From positions 1 through 48,902 of IMG/VR virus record IMGVR_UViG_3300022907_000732: a stretch of DNA of 48,902 nt; one strand, given 5' to 3'. How positions within the stretch are numbered: position 1 is the stretch's first letter; each line of letters starts with the position of its first letter. Shown here one piece after another: positions 8,288-15,962 of the stretch. The notes beneath the pieces are model-generated. The model was given only the letters and a program-made list of their open reading frames with translations. It was not told the DNA's origin and did not search any database. Source of the DNA: a virus. Both the position numbers and the translations under genes were made by a program.

Positions 8288-8960
8288 TGTAATTTATCGT
8301 GGTGGGGCTGGTGGTGAATTTTTTGGAGGACTCTTACAAGAATTAGACGGAGTCGCAACCAAACCACTGGTACACAATCCTACTACCGAAAGATGGTTTT
8401 TGCAAAGGGAAGATTATCAGTCACACGAACCAGAAGTGACAAGGAATGACCCTAGAGAAGTGCAGAAGCCAGAATGGAATAAAGAACTGTGGAATATTAG
8501 ATTAGACCATGGTTACGGTTTTCCGATTAACCAAGAGTTCTGGACAGATTATTGTTGGAACGATTGGGATGAAACGAAGACCATTGTGTTTATATCTAAG
8601 ACCAAAGAGTCATTAGATTATACACAGGCACTCGCTAAGTGTAAGTTGGTTCGAGAAGAAGACCACAAGGCGGGCGAAGATATGATTAAGGATGGTATTC
8701 TTGCTCATGACCAGTTTTGGAATAGGCCGTGGGAATCACAGGCAGAGATGTTTGCGATGTGGATGGATACGATACCCACAGAACATTCCTTACTATTGGT
8801 TGACCCTTGTGAGTTATTTTTTAATGACAAGGAAGATACCAAGAAAGAATTAAAGAGGGTCAGTGAATATCTTGGAATGAAAGTACCAAGTCACTGGCAA
8901 AATAAGATAGAAGATTATAGACTCAAGAATAAAAGTCTTATAAATAGAACTATAGTTTAA
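8274..8960 (+). CDS. Sulfotransferase-like P-loop protein
   Basis: 228 residues from ATG 8274, overlapping the previous gene by 14 bases; an earlier ATG at 8247 would add nine residues that do not fit the fold. The N-terminus MKVLNVIYRGGAGGEFFGGL is a strand followed by a glycine-rich loop, as in the nucleotide-binding loop of PAPS sulfotransferase-type proteins, and resembles the N-termini of the proteins at 32632 and 33260. The middle has ETKTIVFISKTKES and LLLVDPCELF, the pattern of the central sheet. Substrate unknown; the family assignment is by fold pattern only. A late promoter overlaps its 3' end. Confidence 0.5.
   Translation: MKVLNVIYRGGAGGEFFGGLLQELDGVATKPLVHNPTTERWFLQREDYQSHEPEVTRNDPREVQKPEWNKELWNIRLDHGYGFPINQEFWTDYCWNDWDETKTIVFISKTKESLDYTQALAKCKLVREEDHKAGEDMIKDGILAHDQFWNRPWESQAEMFAMWMDTIPTEHSLLLVDPCELFFNDKEDTKKELKRVSEYLGMKVPSHWQNKIEDYRLKNKSLINRTIV
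8939..8946 (+). promoter_or_regulatory. T4-type late promoter (TATAAATA)
   Basis: Exact TATAAATA 34 bp before the ATG at 8980. As at 349, it is followed by the leader AACTTATGGGA (8962-8972) just before the start codon. It would drive the 8980-10693 group late in infection. Confidence 0.75.
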
Positions 8961-8979
8961 AAACTTATGGGAAACTGAG

Positions 8980-9258
8980 ATGGCACAACCAGAACTACAA
9001 CGCCTCGATAGAATCGAGGAGAAGATAGACCGACTATCGGAAGCAATGATTAGTCTTGCAAGGGCAGAAGAAAAACTTATTGCCATCGAAAAAAACAATC
9101 ACAACAATACTGATAGAATGAACAGATTCTCACAAAAATTAGATGATATAGAAAAGAAGGTGGACGACAATGCTCGTACCGTCTCAATTATTAATAAGGT
9201 CGTATATGTGATTGGTGTTGCATTTATCGGCGCAATCGTAAAATACTTCTGGATGTAA
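8980..9258 (+). CDS. Coiled-coil protein with C-terminal membrane anchor (XhlA-like layout)
   Basis: 92 residues. Residues 1-70 form a heptad-patterned coiled coil (LDRIEEKIDRL ... LDDIEKKVDD), and the C-terminus is one hydrophobic segment (VVYVIGVAFIGAIVKYFWM). This topology matches XhlA/hemolysin-type membrane proteins that cooperate with phage holins and lysins. The endolysin is far away (23666), so a lysis role is plausible but unproven; a virion or membrane-tethering role is the alternative. It is the first gene after a late promoter, which fits lysis or assembly timing. Confidence 0.6.
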   Translation: MAQPELQRLDRIEEKIDRLSEAMISLARAEEKLIAIEKNNHNNTDRMNRFSQKLDDIEKKVDDNARTVSIINKVVYVIGVAFIGAIVKYFWM

Positions 9259-9269
9259 CGGAGAAAACA

Positions 9270-10340
9270 ATGAAAACAGTTGACATAAAAAGACTAGGTG
9301 AAGCGTGGGCATCCGTAACATCTGGTGAATCTCAAATTGACGAAGCTCGTCAAATGAAAGACCCTAAGAAAGACACTATGGTCTCTAAGGGTGGTAAGAC
9401 AATCGTAATCGATAAGTCAAAAGAGAAAGAATACCTCAAGAAAGGTTGGCAACTCGCAGAGAAACAAAAACTTGACCCTGTTGATGACAAGGCCAACGAT
9501 AAAAATTTCAAAGACCGCAAAGACAAAGACATCGATAATGATGGTGATGTAGATAGTTCTGATGAGTATCTGCATAAGAAACGTGCGGCCACTGACGATG
9601 CAATTGACGGTGGTAAGAAACCTGCTGACAATGCAAAAGTGAAAAAAGAAGAAGAAGAAGAGTCGGAAGATAAACCTAAGAAAAAGAATCCATTTGCCAA
9701 GAAAGACGATGGTGAAGAAAAAGATTCTGAAGACAATGGTGACGAAGAGTCAGATGACGAAGAAGAGAAACCTAAAGTTGCTGGCAAGAAAGACGACAAG
9801 AAGAAAGTCGCTTCTAATGCCAAGACTGCGGAAATCTCTAAGATTGGTGAAGATGTTGACCTAGTTGACGCAATCAAAGACCTACATAAGATGTGGGAAA
9901 GTGCTGCAAAACAACAGAAGTCTAATGCAACTAAACCAGAAGAGATTGATTCTAAAGAATCACCTAAGTCTAAAGAGTTTGCTGCTGCACACAAGAAGTC
10001 TGATAAGAAGATTGAAGATGGTGAAGAAGCTGGTCATGACGTAACCTTTAAAGCAGGTACAGTAACCAAAGCAAACTCTGGTAAACGTCCAGTGGATAAT
10101 GCTACTGGTGACAAGAATGTTGTTAAATCAACTGAAGCACCTACTAAAAAACTTAAAGAGGGTGCTCAAGTAGTTGATGCATCTACTCAACATGGTTCTA
10201 TATCATTAGTTGATATGGCACGGGCACAACTTGCAGGTGACATGAAGACTATGGATAAAGAAAAAGAGAAGAAAGCATATGACGCTCGTACTAAAGAAGC
10301 AAAAGCTTTCCTTGAAAGAATGGCAAAACGAAGAGGTTAA
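9270..10340 (+). CDS. Highly charged, acidic low-complexity protein
   Basis: 356 residues with long runs of K, E and D (for example KKEEEEESEDKPKKK near residue 130) and almost no aromatic residues. Near residue 85 it has KDKDIDNDGDVDSSDEYLHK, a calcium-loop-like dockerin/EF-hand pattern. The start (MKTVDIKRLGEAWASV) contains an L-G-E like those cut by T4 prohead protease. The GGAG 6 bases before ATG supports the start. Composition and neighbours suggest an intrinsically disordered scaffold or internal head protein. No enzymatic motif seen. Confidence 0.6.
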   Translation: MKTVDIKRLGEAWASVTSGESQIDEARQMKDPKKDTMVSKGGKTIVIDKSKEKEYLKKGWQLAEKQKLDPVDDKANDKNFKDRKDKDIDNDGDVDSSDEYLHKKRAATDDAIDGGKKPADNAKVKKEEEEESEDKPKKKNPFAKKDDGEEKDSEDNGDEESDDEEEKPKVAGKKDDKKKVASNAKTAEISKIGEDVDLVDAIKDLHKMWESAAKQQKSNATKPEEIDSKESPKSKEFAAAHKKSDKKIEDGEEAGHDVTFKAGTVTKANSGKRPVDNATGDKNVVKSTEAPTKKLKEGAQVVDASTQHGSISLVDMARAQLAGDMKTMDKEKEKKAYDARTKEAKAFLERMAKRRG

Positions 10341-10342
10341 TT

Positions 10343-10693
10343 ATGACTATTAAAGCCCCCGCATGGTGTGAAAATGCCGTCCCTACCGCAAATGGATGGG
10401 AAGACCCTGTATCTGGTGAATTGTATTCATCTGGTGGATTCACTCAAGAACAAATTGATGAGTTTCATGGTATTGCACCTAAACCACAACCACAGGTTTT
10501 AACCGAAGTTCCAAAAAATAACTTTGTGAAGACTCCTGTTCAAACATTGACTGAAGCCCCTGTTGGTGGTAAGTCTCTAGATGAAATGACTAAAGTTGAA
10601 CTAGAAGCGCTTGGACGTACTTACGGTATTGAACTAGACCGTAGACAACACAAAGAAACTCTAATAGAGCAAATATCTGACATAATTGGCTAG
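10343..10693 (+). CDS. Small phage protein with SAP/LEM-like C-terminus
   Basis: 116 residues. N-terminal part (KAPAWCENAVPTANGWEDP) is followed by a proline- and threonine-rich linker; the last 40 residues (SLDEMTKVELEALGRTYGIE then LDRRQHKETLIEQI) have the two-helix pattern of SAP or HeH/LEM-like domains, which often bind DNA or proteins. It starts 2 bases after the previous stop, so it belongs to the same late unit. Function unknown; likely virion-associated by position. Confidence 0.6.
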   Translation: MTIKAPAWCENAVPTANGWEDPVSGELYSSGGFTQEQIDEFHGIAPKPQPQVLTEVPKNNFVKTPVQTLTEAPVGGKSLDEMTKVELEALGRTYGIELDRRQHKETLIEQISDIIG

Positions 10694-10695
10694 TT

Positions 10696-11436
10696 ATGAA
10701 TCTGCTGGCAAAGGCGAATGAATATATTGTAGGAAATAGTGGATACGGAATTATAGGTCTGTTCTACATAAGTCTTGCAGTTGTCGGATATGATTTAACA
10801 ATCAATCAGAACTGGTCATTGTTGTGGTGGTATCCTGTAGGAACTGTCATAATGTTGGTACTCAGTTCTGCATTCTACCATCGTTCAATCGCACACCCAA
10901 CATGGAAGTGTCCAAACTGGTTGAGATATCCATTGACGTTTATCTCAACTGGTCTTGGATTAGGTGCGGTAATTCCTTGGGTCGCAACCCATAGACAACA
11001 CCACTACCATTCAGAAGTAGACGGTGACCCACATGGGCCGCAGTATTCTCTTCGACACAATCTCAACATCTATCTTACCAAACCCAACTTTATGTATGTC
11101 AGAGACATACTGAGAGACCCCCTATATGTTGCACAATTAAAATACTTTTGGTTGTGGGCAGCAATTACTATTGGTCTGTTTAGTTTAATGTTTGGATTTG
11201 TTGAATGGGCATTTGTATATGTTACCATGATTGTACACCAAGTATTCTTGTTATATGTTGGTCATATCAGATGGATTCCACAGAATGGATGGAAAGGACA
11301 TTTCCTTGGACTCATTTATTCACCTGAAATCTATCACCTAAAGCATCATGATAAACCCATGAACGCTAGACTTGGTAAAGTTGATTTACCCTATTTGTTA
11401 TTAATTAAGTGGTTCAAACACAATGGTGCTAGATAG
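10696..11436 (+). CDS. Fatty-acid desaturase (membrane di-iron)
   Basis: 246 residues. All three histidine boxes of membrane acyl desaturases are present: H62RSIAH67, H99RQHH103 and H214LKHH218, eight histidines that ligate the di-iron centre. Hydrophobic segments at about 17-38, 45-60, 80-97, 150-170 and 172-190 give the usual multi-pass inner-membrane topology. It is somewhat shorter than typical bacterial delta-9 acyl-CoA desaturases (about 280-400) but complete in its catalytic boxes. It would introduce a double bond into an acyl chain using O2 and reduced electron carriers. The next gene overlaps by 14 bases and is an adenylate-forming-enzyme relative, which points to an acyl-group theme. 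An unusual phage cargo gene. Confidence 0.9.
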   Translation: MNLLAKANEYIVGNSGYGIIGLFYISLAVVGYDLTINQNWSLLWWYPVGTVIMLVLSSAFYHRSIAHPTWKCPNWLRYPLTFISTGLGLGAVIPWVATHRQHHYHSEVDGDPHGPQYSLRHNLNIYLTKPNFMYVRDILRDPLYVAQLKYFWLWAAITIGLFSLMFGFVEWAFVYVTMIVHQVFLLYVGHIRWIPQNGWKGHFLGLIYSPEIYHLKHHDKPMNARLGKVDLPYLLLIKWFKHNGAR

Positions 11437-12403
11437 AAATCTAATTCATTCCGACTTTATATTATACCCACATAGAATAAAACGAGAAAAGTTCTTTGAG
11501 GAAATTGACCGTGCAAAGAACTATCTATCAACACGATTCTCTAAGGGTGACCATATAACGATTGGATATACCAATAATAATATAACAAGTCTTGCGTTTA
11601 TATTCGCATCCTTTGAACTTGGTATTGCAGTAAAGGTAATGAGTGAACCCTTTTTCTGCGGCCCAGAGTTCGACCCAGAACGTTTTGAACATCTATTGAC
11701 ATTGATGAAAGATTATGATACAATAGACGGACGTTGGATACTTGATGGTATGGTCAACGATAGAGATGATGAGATACTAGGTGGACGTGCTACAAAAAGA
11801 GATATCTTTGGCAGTTCATTTCAGAATATGATAAATGAACTAGGTATCCCAAACTATTATATGGGAGATTATAAATCCTCCATAACAAATACCATCGATG
11901 TTGATGTTGCGCCAACAGATAATGCAACGTCTTACTTTGAGGGTGGCGATTGGTTAAGTGTTCCACCAGTAAAGTTTAAGTCTCACGAATATGTCTTAGA
12001 GAAGGTCAATAACCAACACATATGTTTTAAAGATAAGGTTGTTGGATTAACAAAGAACATGCATCATGACAATGCACTGGAGAGATTGATACTACCCGCA
12101 ATGATGCATAGTAGTAAATTAGTTGACTTTCAGATTCCTGAACCTGACTTTGGTGGATTCTTTGTTACAAACGACAAAATAAGTATAGAGGAAATGTTTG
12201 ATTACATCTTGACCTTTGTGGATAAACTCATTGATGTGTTTGAAGTCGATATTATTATGGCTCCAAGCGATGATACTTTATTTGAGTGGTTGAGTCGTAG
12301 AGATACTGACTTCAAAAAAACACTAGAGATTATACTTCACGACAAGATTACCGATGAACATAGAAAATGGGAATCTGAATTAGATATTAAATTTGTTATA
12401 TAA
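11423..12403 (+). CDS. Degenerate adenylate-forming (ANL) enzyme paralogue
   Basis: 326 residues, read as a relative of the ANL protein at 19463. The N-termini align (DRNLIHSDFILYPHRIK with NRNIIGGPLGIIYNDMS), then SLAFIFASFELGIAVKVM with HVASIFACAEMGLRIFIL, and NMHHDNALERLILPAMM with NLHHASAMLTHLLPALM. The ATP-binding S-T-S-G-T-T-G-P-S-K loop of the relative is absent here; the region reads GGDWLSVPPVKFKSHEYV. The C-terminal subdomain is also missing. It therefore cannot adenylate in the ordinary way and may be a partner, acyl-binding pseudoenzyme or decayed copy. It overlaps the desaturase by 14 bases, implying coupled translation. A consensus host-type promoter lies inside it at 11696. Confidence 0.6.
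   Translation: MVLDRNLIHSDFILYPHRIKREKFFEEIDRAKNYLSTRFSKGDHITIGYTNNNITSLAFIFASFELGIAVKVMSEPFFCGPEFDPERFEHLLTLMKDYDTIDGRWILDGMVNDRDDEILGGRATKRDIFGSSFQNMINELGIPNYYMGDYKSSITNTIDVDVAPTDNATSYFEGGDWLSVPPVKFKSHEYVLEKVNNQHICFKDKVVGLTKNMHHDNALERLILPAMMHSSKLVDFQIPEPDFGGFFVTNDKISIEEMFDYILTFVDKLIDVFEVDIIMAPSDDTLFEWLSRRDTDFKKTLEIILHDKITDEHRKWESELDIKFVI
11696..11724 (+). promoter_or_regulatory. Internal sigma70-type promoter
   Basis: TTGACA (11696-11701), 17 bp, TACAAT (11719-11724), inside the coding region in the sense direction. Its last part (GATTATGATACAAT) is identical to the gp32 promoter at 47680, which supports function. It would add early transcription of the genes from 12421 on. Confidence 0.55.
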
Positions 12404-12420
12404 ATGATATACATACCTAC

Positions 12421-12780
12421 ATGATGAAATTGACAAAAGACAACCTCACCCTATACGCCGCACAAAACTATCACAACCCTCGTTGTATTGATAGTGAGGA
12501 GTTCTTCGAAGACCTCAAGAAAATAAAATACATCAAACGATTACTCAATCGTTATAGAGATACTGGCATACTGTCAGAACGTCTTATTCTAAACCACCTT
12601 ATCGTTATATTTAATGTGTTCGGTTACGAAGCAGGATTGAATATCCTAGAACTCAAGATTGAATTGGAACACTGGGGTGTACTCAAACCCTTTCTAATCT
12701 TTCTTAAAGCAATCAAGAATACCGAATACACCAATATCGAAATGGACAAAATAGTAGTTGAAGCTTTAAGAACGATATGA
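12421..12780 (+). CDS. DUF7207-like conserved phage protein
   Basis: 119 residues (ATG at 12421, or 12424 one codon on). The sequence MKLTKDNLTLYAAQNYHNPR and IKYIKRLLNRYRDTGILSER then LILNHLIVIFNVFGYEA is the signature of a small all-helical family shared by cyanophages and other T4-like phages, which I recall as DUF7207. Function unknown. A TATAAATG near-match to the late element lies at 12399-12406. The stop overlaps the next start (ATGA). Confidence 0.7.
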   Translation: MMKLTKDNLTLYAAQNYHNPRCIDSEEFFEDLKKIKYIKRLLNRYRDTGILSERLILNHLIVIFNVFGYEAGLNILELKIELEHWGVLKPFLIFLKAIKNTEYTNIEMDKIVVEALRTI

Positions 12781-13229
12781 TTATTCCCACAGAATCTAAG
12801 TGTGGTGACTGCACCGTATGTTGTGAAATCATGGGTTATACTGGTGCATGGAAGAGTGTGGATAGATATAACGAAGCCGAGTTCTATGGTGTAGATTATG
12901 GTGCGTGGAGTACTTGTAGTAAACTCTGCAATACTGGATGTTCTATCCAAGAAGACAAACCAAAGATATGCGAAGAGTTCTTTTGTTCTTATATTCAACA
13001 TGACCTAGAAGACCACTATCGTCCAAAGGACTTTGGATTTGTTGCTAACATACAACCGTGGGATGGTGCATTAAGTATCCTTTCAATGGATAAAACTCTA
13101 CCACCAGAAATTCAGTATGACAATAACAAAAAACGTTTAGATGATTTAATAGAGGAAATACTAGTCGCAGAAGGTAAACAATTAAAAGTTCGGTTACGTA
13201 CTAAACAGGGAACAATTAGATTACGATGA
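12777..13229 (+). CDS. YkgJ-like cysteine cluster protein
   Basis: 150 residues. The N-terminus has C9-x2-C12-x2-C15-C16 (KCGDCTVCC), then CSKLCNTGCSIQEDKPKIC and EEFFC, which is the cysteine pattern of the YkgJ/UPF0153 family, predicted to bind zinc or an iron-sulfur cluster. No biochemical role is firmly known for the family; some members sit beside modification enzymes. Here it is coupled by 4-base overlaps to genes on both sides, including the asparagine-synthase-like protein. Confidence 0.75.
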   Translation: MIIPTESKCGDCTVCCEIMGYTGAWKSVDRYNEAEFYGVDYGAWSTCSKLCNTGCSIQEDKPKICEEFFCSYIQHDLEDHYRPKDFGFVANIQPWDGALSILSMDKTLPPEIQYDNNKKRLDDLIEEILVAEGKQLKVRLRTKQGTIRLR

Positions 13230-14611
13230 AGTTCTTTATATGTGATGACCATAAGAAGTTTACCAAGACTGAGTTTGTATCTTTCGGTAGGTGGCATTTT
13301 TACTATGACGATAAAGTATCTGTTTATAAAGGAAAAGACTTTATTGTACTTTACTCTGGGTATTTGATTGAGGGTGACATAGAAGAAGTTGCTTCAAACT
13401 TTAGTTTCCATGATGCAAACGGAAACTTCTTTGCCGTTAAGCTGACCAAAACTGATTACGAAATATCTGTTGACTACTTCAACAATCACAAGATATTTAC
13501 TGCGGACAAGTATGGGATTGAGATTACCAATCATTTACCATATATGACAATCAAAGAAGAAGATGTTGTCCGAAAAAAAATTAGATATGATTACAGACGT
13601 GAGATATATCCGATACAACAAGAAACTTTCTTTACTCACATTACTTCGTTTCTTCCTGACTACGACTATATTGAAGATTGTAAACAAGCACTCAAACAAG
13701 AAGTTTGGGATGTAGATGAACTTACCGATTACATACACGAATGCATGTCACAACATGCACAAGTAATCAAAGACAAATACAAGAATAGATTTATCTCTCT
13801 GAGTGAGGGATTAGATTCTGCGGTTCAGTCTCAGTACTTCAAGGATGACCCACAATATCTGTATCACATCTATCCGTGTGATGCGGGTGATGACGGACTC
13901 AAATACAAAGAGATTGCACAAAACAACTTCACTAATACTCAGATGTTCAAGTATGAGTCTTCAAGGAATAAAGAATACACCCATAAATTTTTAAGAGATT
14001 CATCTACTCGTTGGTCTACTATTCTACCGACCATGATACAGGTAGAGGAGGCAAATCCTGATATCGTTTTATACGGTGTTAATGGTGATGAGATGTTCTT
14101 CCGTGATTTGTTTCCACACCTATACTTATTAACTCTGAAGTATCACGACAAAAGTGTATGGTATATTCATAACAAGATTATAGATGACCTTGAACCCAAA
14201 AGAGGTCAATATGGTGCAAACTATACACTAGGAGCATATAAGAATACAGATGATTATGTAGAAGAATTTGTGGATGATTGCTTGCATTCTGGGATGAATC
14301 GTGATATAATAGAAGGTATGATGCATTTACAGATGACACCTAAGATGTACACCCGTGCAATTAGTTGTAACAATGATGTGATTACGGCATCTCTATATAA
14401 TGATAGACGAATCTACCATGAAGTATTTAAACTAAACACTGAGTTTTTGGAAGAGTACGCAATGGATTCTCCTATTCAGAGAAAGATACTGGAGAAGTTT
14501 GATTACAAATTTACGACACCCCATAAAGATGTGTTATATGCAGATTATGATGGGATATTAAATAACATTTTTTCTGCGACTGTGCCAAGTTGTATGGAAC
14601 AAAACATATAA
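13226..14611 (+). CDS. Asparagine-synthase-like protein without glutaminase cysteine
   Basis: 461 residues. The C-terminal domain has the PP-loop SLSEGLDS at 191-198 (usual form SGGLDS) that binds ATP pyrophosphate, and GVNGDEMFFRD near 280, matching the second conserved loop of class B asparagine synthetases. The N-terminal 110 residues keep the beta-sandwich pattern of the class II glutamine amidotransferase domain (VLYSGYLIEGD, NGNFFAVKL), but the protein starts MKFF, with no Cys2 nucleophile, so it should not hydrolyse glutamine itself. Relatives amidate or form amide bonds on small molecules, sugars or peptides. Substrate unknown; an external ammonia source or amine donor is implied. Confidence 0.8.
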   Translation: MKFFICDDHKKFTKTEFVSFGRWHFYYDDKVSVYKGKDFIVLYSGYLIEGDIEEVASNFSFHDANGNFFAVKLTKTDYEISVDYFNNHKIFTADKYGIEITNHLPYMTIKEEDVVRKKIRYDYRREIYPIQQETFFTHITSFLPDYDYIEDCKQALKQEVWDVDELTDYIHECMSQHAQVIKDKYKNRFISLSEGLDSAVQSQYFKDDPQYLYHIYPCDAGDDGLKYKEIAQNNFTNTQMFKYESSRNKEYTHKFLRDSSTRWSTILPTMIQVEEANPDIVLYGVNGDEMFFRDLFPHLYLLTLKYHDKSVWYIHNKIIDDLEPKRGQYGANYTLGAYKNTDDYVEEFVDDCLHSGMNRDIIEGMMHLQMTPKMYTRAISCNNDVITASLYNDRRIYHEVFKLNTEFLEEYAMDSPIQRKILEKFDYKFTTPHKDVLYADYDGILNNIFSATVPSCMEQNI

Positions 14612-14614
14612 ATA
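14607..14614 (+). promoter_or_regulatory. T4-type late promoter 5 nt from the start codon
   Basis: Exact TATAAATA followed by AAGTT and then the ATG at 14620. T4 late transcripts start about 6 nt after this element, so the message would begin at or very near the start codon. The same 5-nt spacing occurs at 44629-44636 on the other strand. Confidence 0.65.
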
Positions 14615-14619
14615 AAGTT

Positions 14620-15222
14620 ATGGGATTACTTAAATCAGCAGCAGACCTAGTCTATACGATTCGATTCTTGAAATTGTTAGTCACTCCGTTCGAGAAGACT
14701 GACGCATTCAAGGCGGGTATTATTGACGAAGATGGGCAAAAACGCAAAGACTTCAATACAAATAGTACTGATGACCGTGAAGCATACCGTTCTCATTATA
14801 CACCATTTCACCGTCTTGTATTTAATCTAAAACGTTTGATGGCAAAAGTGCCTGGCGGTCAATCGGTGATTGCACGTTATGGTGCCGCTCTGGCCTTAAT
14901 TAAAGAGGATGGTCAGTTGAGTGATGCACGTATTATGCAAATCCATGAAGAGACTGGTATTGATATTCTAGATGTCCTCGCAGAAGAAACCTCGTGGTTT
15001 ATGCTTGAGGACAAAGAACTGTCGCCTGGCATTTACCGCATGAAACATGATACTGTGACTGCAACAAAATGTGAAGATATTGTAAAGAAGGGCGATAAAA
15101 TAAGGATTGTAGAGACAGACGCAAAACCAATTGATGAGATTCTTGGTCTGGACATCTACAAAGGAATACACCAAAACTCTAAACAGTGGGTGTATTTTAC
15201 AAGTGGGGAGATTACCCGATGA
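14620..15222 (+). CDS. Conserved marine T4-like phage protein
   Basis: 200 residues from ATG 14620; a TTG at 14590 is also open but lies in the previous gene and ahead of a late promoter. The N-terminus (MGLLKSAADLVYTIRFLKLL then VTPFEKTDAFKAGIID) is amphipathic, followed by FHRLVFNLKRLMAKVPGG. I recognise this as a family widespread in T4-like phages near structural genes, without known function. The C-terminal half ends with a small beta domain (SPGIYRMKHDTVTATKCEDI ... KGDKIRIVE). Late timing is supported by the promoter placed directly in front. Confidence 0.65.
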   Translation: MGLLKSAADLVYTIRFLKLLVTPFEKTDAFKAGIIDEDGQKRKDFNTNSTDDREAYRSHYTPFHRLVFNLKRLMAKVPGGQSVIARYGAALALIKEDGQLSDARIMQIHEETGIDILDVLAEETSWFMLEDKELSPGIYRMKHDTVTATKCEDIVKKGDKIRIVETDAKPIDEILGLDIYKGIHQNSKQWVYFTSGEITR

Positions 15223-15398
15223 AGAAATTTAAACAGTTTGAGGAAGAGATGACTGGCACAACTGCGGTTGCAGGTGCAGGTGACGATAGTGAAACCGTAC
15301 CAGTATATCTTGGTAAGAAGAAAAAGAAAAAGAAACCTGATGTAGTAAAAAGGTTTGTAGACACTAGAAAAGAAATGAGAAAACGTTGGAGTAAATAA
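15219..15398 (+). CDS. Small lysine-rich protein, capsid-targeting-like N-terminus
   Basis: 59 residues from ATG 15219, which overlaps the previous stop by 4 bases. MKKFKQFEEEM resembles T4 prohead core or internal-protein targeting peptides; the rest is a short linker, a polylysine stretch (GKKKKKKKPD) and a basic tail. Size and composition are like the small prohead core proteins (gp67/gp68 type), but no specific match is visible. It is part of the late unit 14620-15859. Confidence 0.55.
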   Translation: MKKFKQFEEEMTGTTAVAGAGDDSETVPVYLGKKKKKKKPDVVKRFVDTRKEMRKRWSK

Positions 15399-15859
15399 TG
15401 TTAAGTGGATTACTAGGTAGTGTGTTAGGATTTGGTGGTTCTGTTGTACCCGCAATCACTGACCACTTTAAAACAAAAGCAAACAACAAATTTGAACTTG
15501 AAAAAATGGGTAAGATGGCGGAACTACGTGCCGCTGGATTTGACCAAGAGTTCAGAATGTACGAAACAAAAGCGGATGATAATGAACATGATAGATTGGT
15601 TCAGCATGACATTAGTATCAATCAAGGGACAGGATTTATTGCTGGTCTTCAGAAGTCGGTTAGACCTATTATCACCTACTGTTTTTTCGGACTTTTCTGT
15701 GCTATTGAAGTTACCCTTTTGATGCAAGCACTGGAAGAGGGTAGGTCAATCTCCGACTCACTCAATATCCTCTGGGACGATGACACAAAGGCAATCTTTG
15801 CTGCAATTATCTCGTTCTGGTTTGGTTCTCGTGCTATTGATAAGTCTCGTAGAAAATAA
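15398..15859 (+). CDS. Holin candidate, three-membrane-segment (GTA holin type)
   Basis: 153 residues. One weak hydrophobic N-terminal segment (LSGLLGSVLGFGGSVVPAI), a central charged helix, then two clear membrane segments (ITYCFFGLFCAIEVTLLM and AIFAAIISFWFGSRAI). The motif SVRPIITY before the second segment and the final FWFGSRAIDKS are characteristic of the Holin_3TMs / gene-transfer-agent holin family. It would form the membrane lesion that releases the M15 endolysin at 23666. ATG shares a base with the preceding stop. A host-type promoter begins just after its stop. Confidence 0.7.
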   Translation: MLSGLLGSVLGFGGSVVPAITDHFKTKANNKFELEKMGKMAELRAAGFDQEFRMYETKADDNEHDRLVQHDISINQGTGFIAGLQKSVRPIITYCFFGLFCAIEVTLLMQALEEGRSISDSLNILWDDDTKAIFAAIISFWFGSRAIDKSRRK

Positions 15860-15862
15860 GCC

Positions 15863-15891
15863 TTGACTTTTTACCCTAACTAGGGTACAAT
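15863..15891 (+). promoter_or_regulatory. Sigma70-type early promoter for nrdA
   Basis: TTGACT (15863-15868), 17 bp, TACAAT (15886-15891). It precedes nrdA by about 70 bp and starts the nrdA-nrdB unit. Confidence 0.75.
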
Positions 15892-15910
15892 ACAAAAACT
15901 GAAAAACTCT

Positions 15911-15933
15911 GGCGTGATATATACTATTACGCC
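15911..15933 (+). promoter_or_regulatory. Hairpin between direct repeats in the nrdA leader
   Basis: GGCGT (15911-15915) pairs with ACGCC (15929-15933) around an AT-rich loop. The sequence CTGAAAAACT occurs just before (15899-15908) and just after (15934-15943) the hairpin. The element lies in the expected 5' untranslated region of nrdA. Function unknown; an operator or translational control element is possible. Confidence 0.4.
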
Positions 15934-15962
15934 CTGAAAAACTATACTCTATGGAAAAGTAA

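Noticed and set aside
9350-9994. 214-codon minus-strand frame rich in serine
   Set aside because: It is the mirror of the lysine/glutamate-rich gene at 9270; GAA/AAG codons read as serine, leucine and phenylalanine on the other strand. No ribosome site or motif.
12399-12406. TATAAATG near-match to the late promoter
   Set aside because: One base off the consensus in the last position and in an AT-rich end of a gene; not strong enough to call alone.
14282-14310. TTGCAT, 17 bp, TATAAT inside the asparagine-synthase-like gene
   Set aside because: The -35 is weak, and the following genes already have a late promoter, so I left it out of the feature list.
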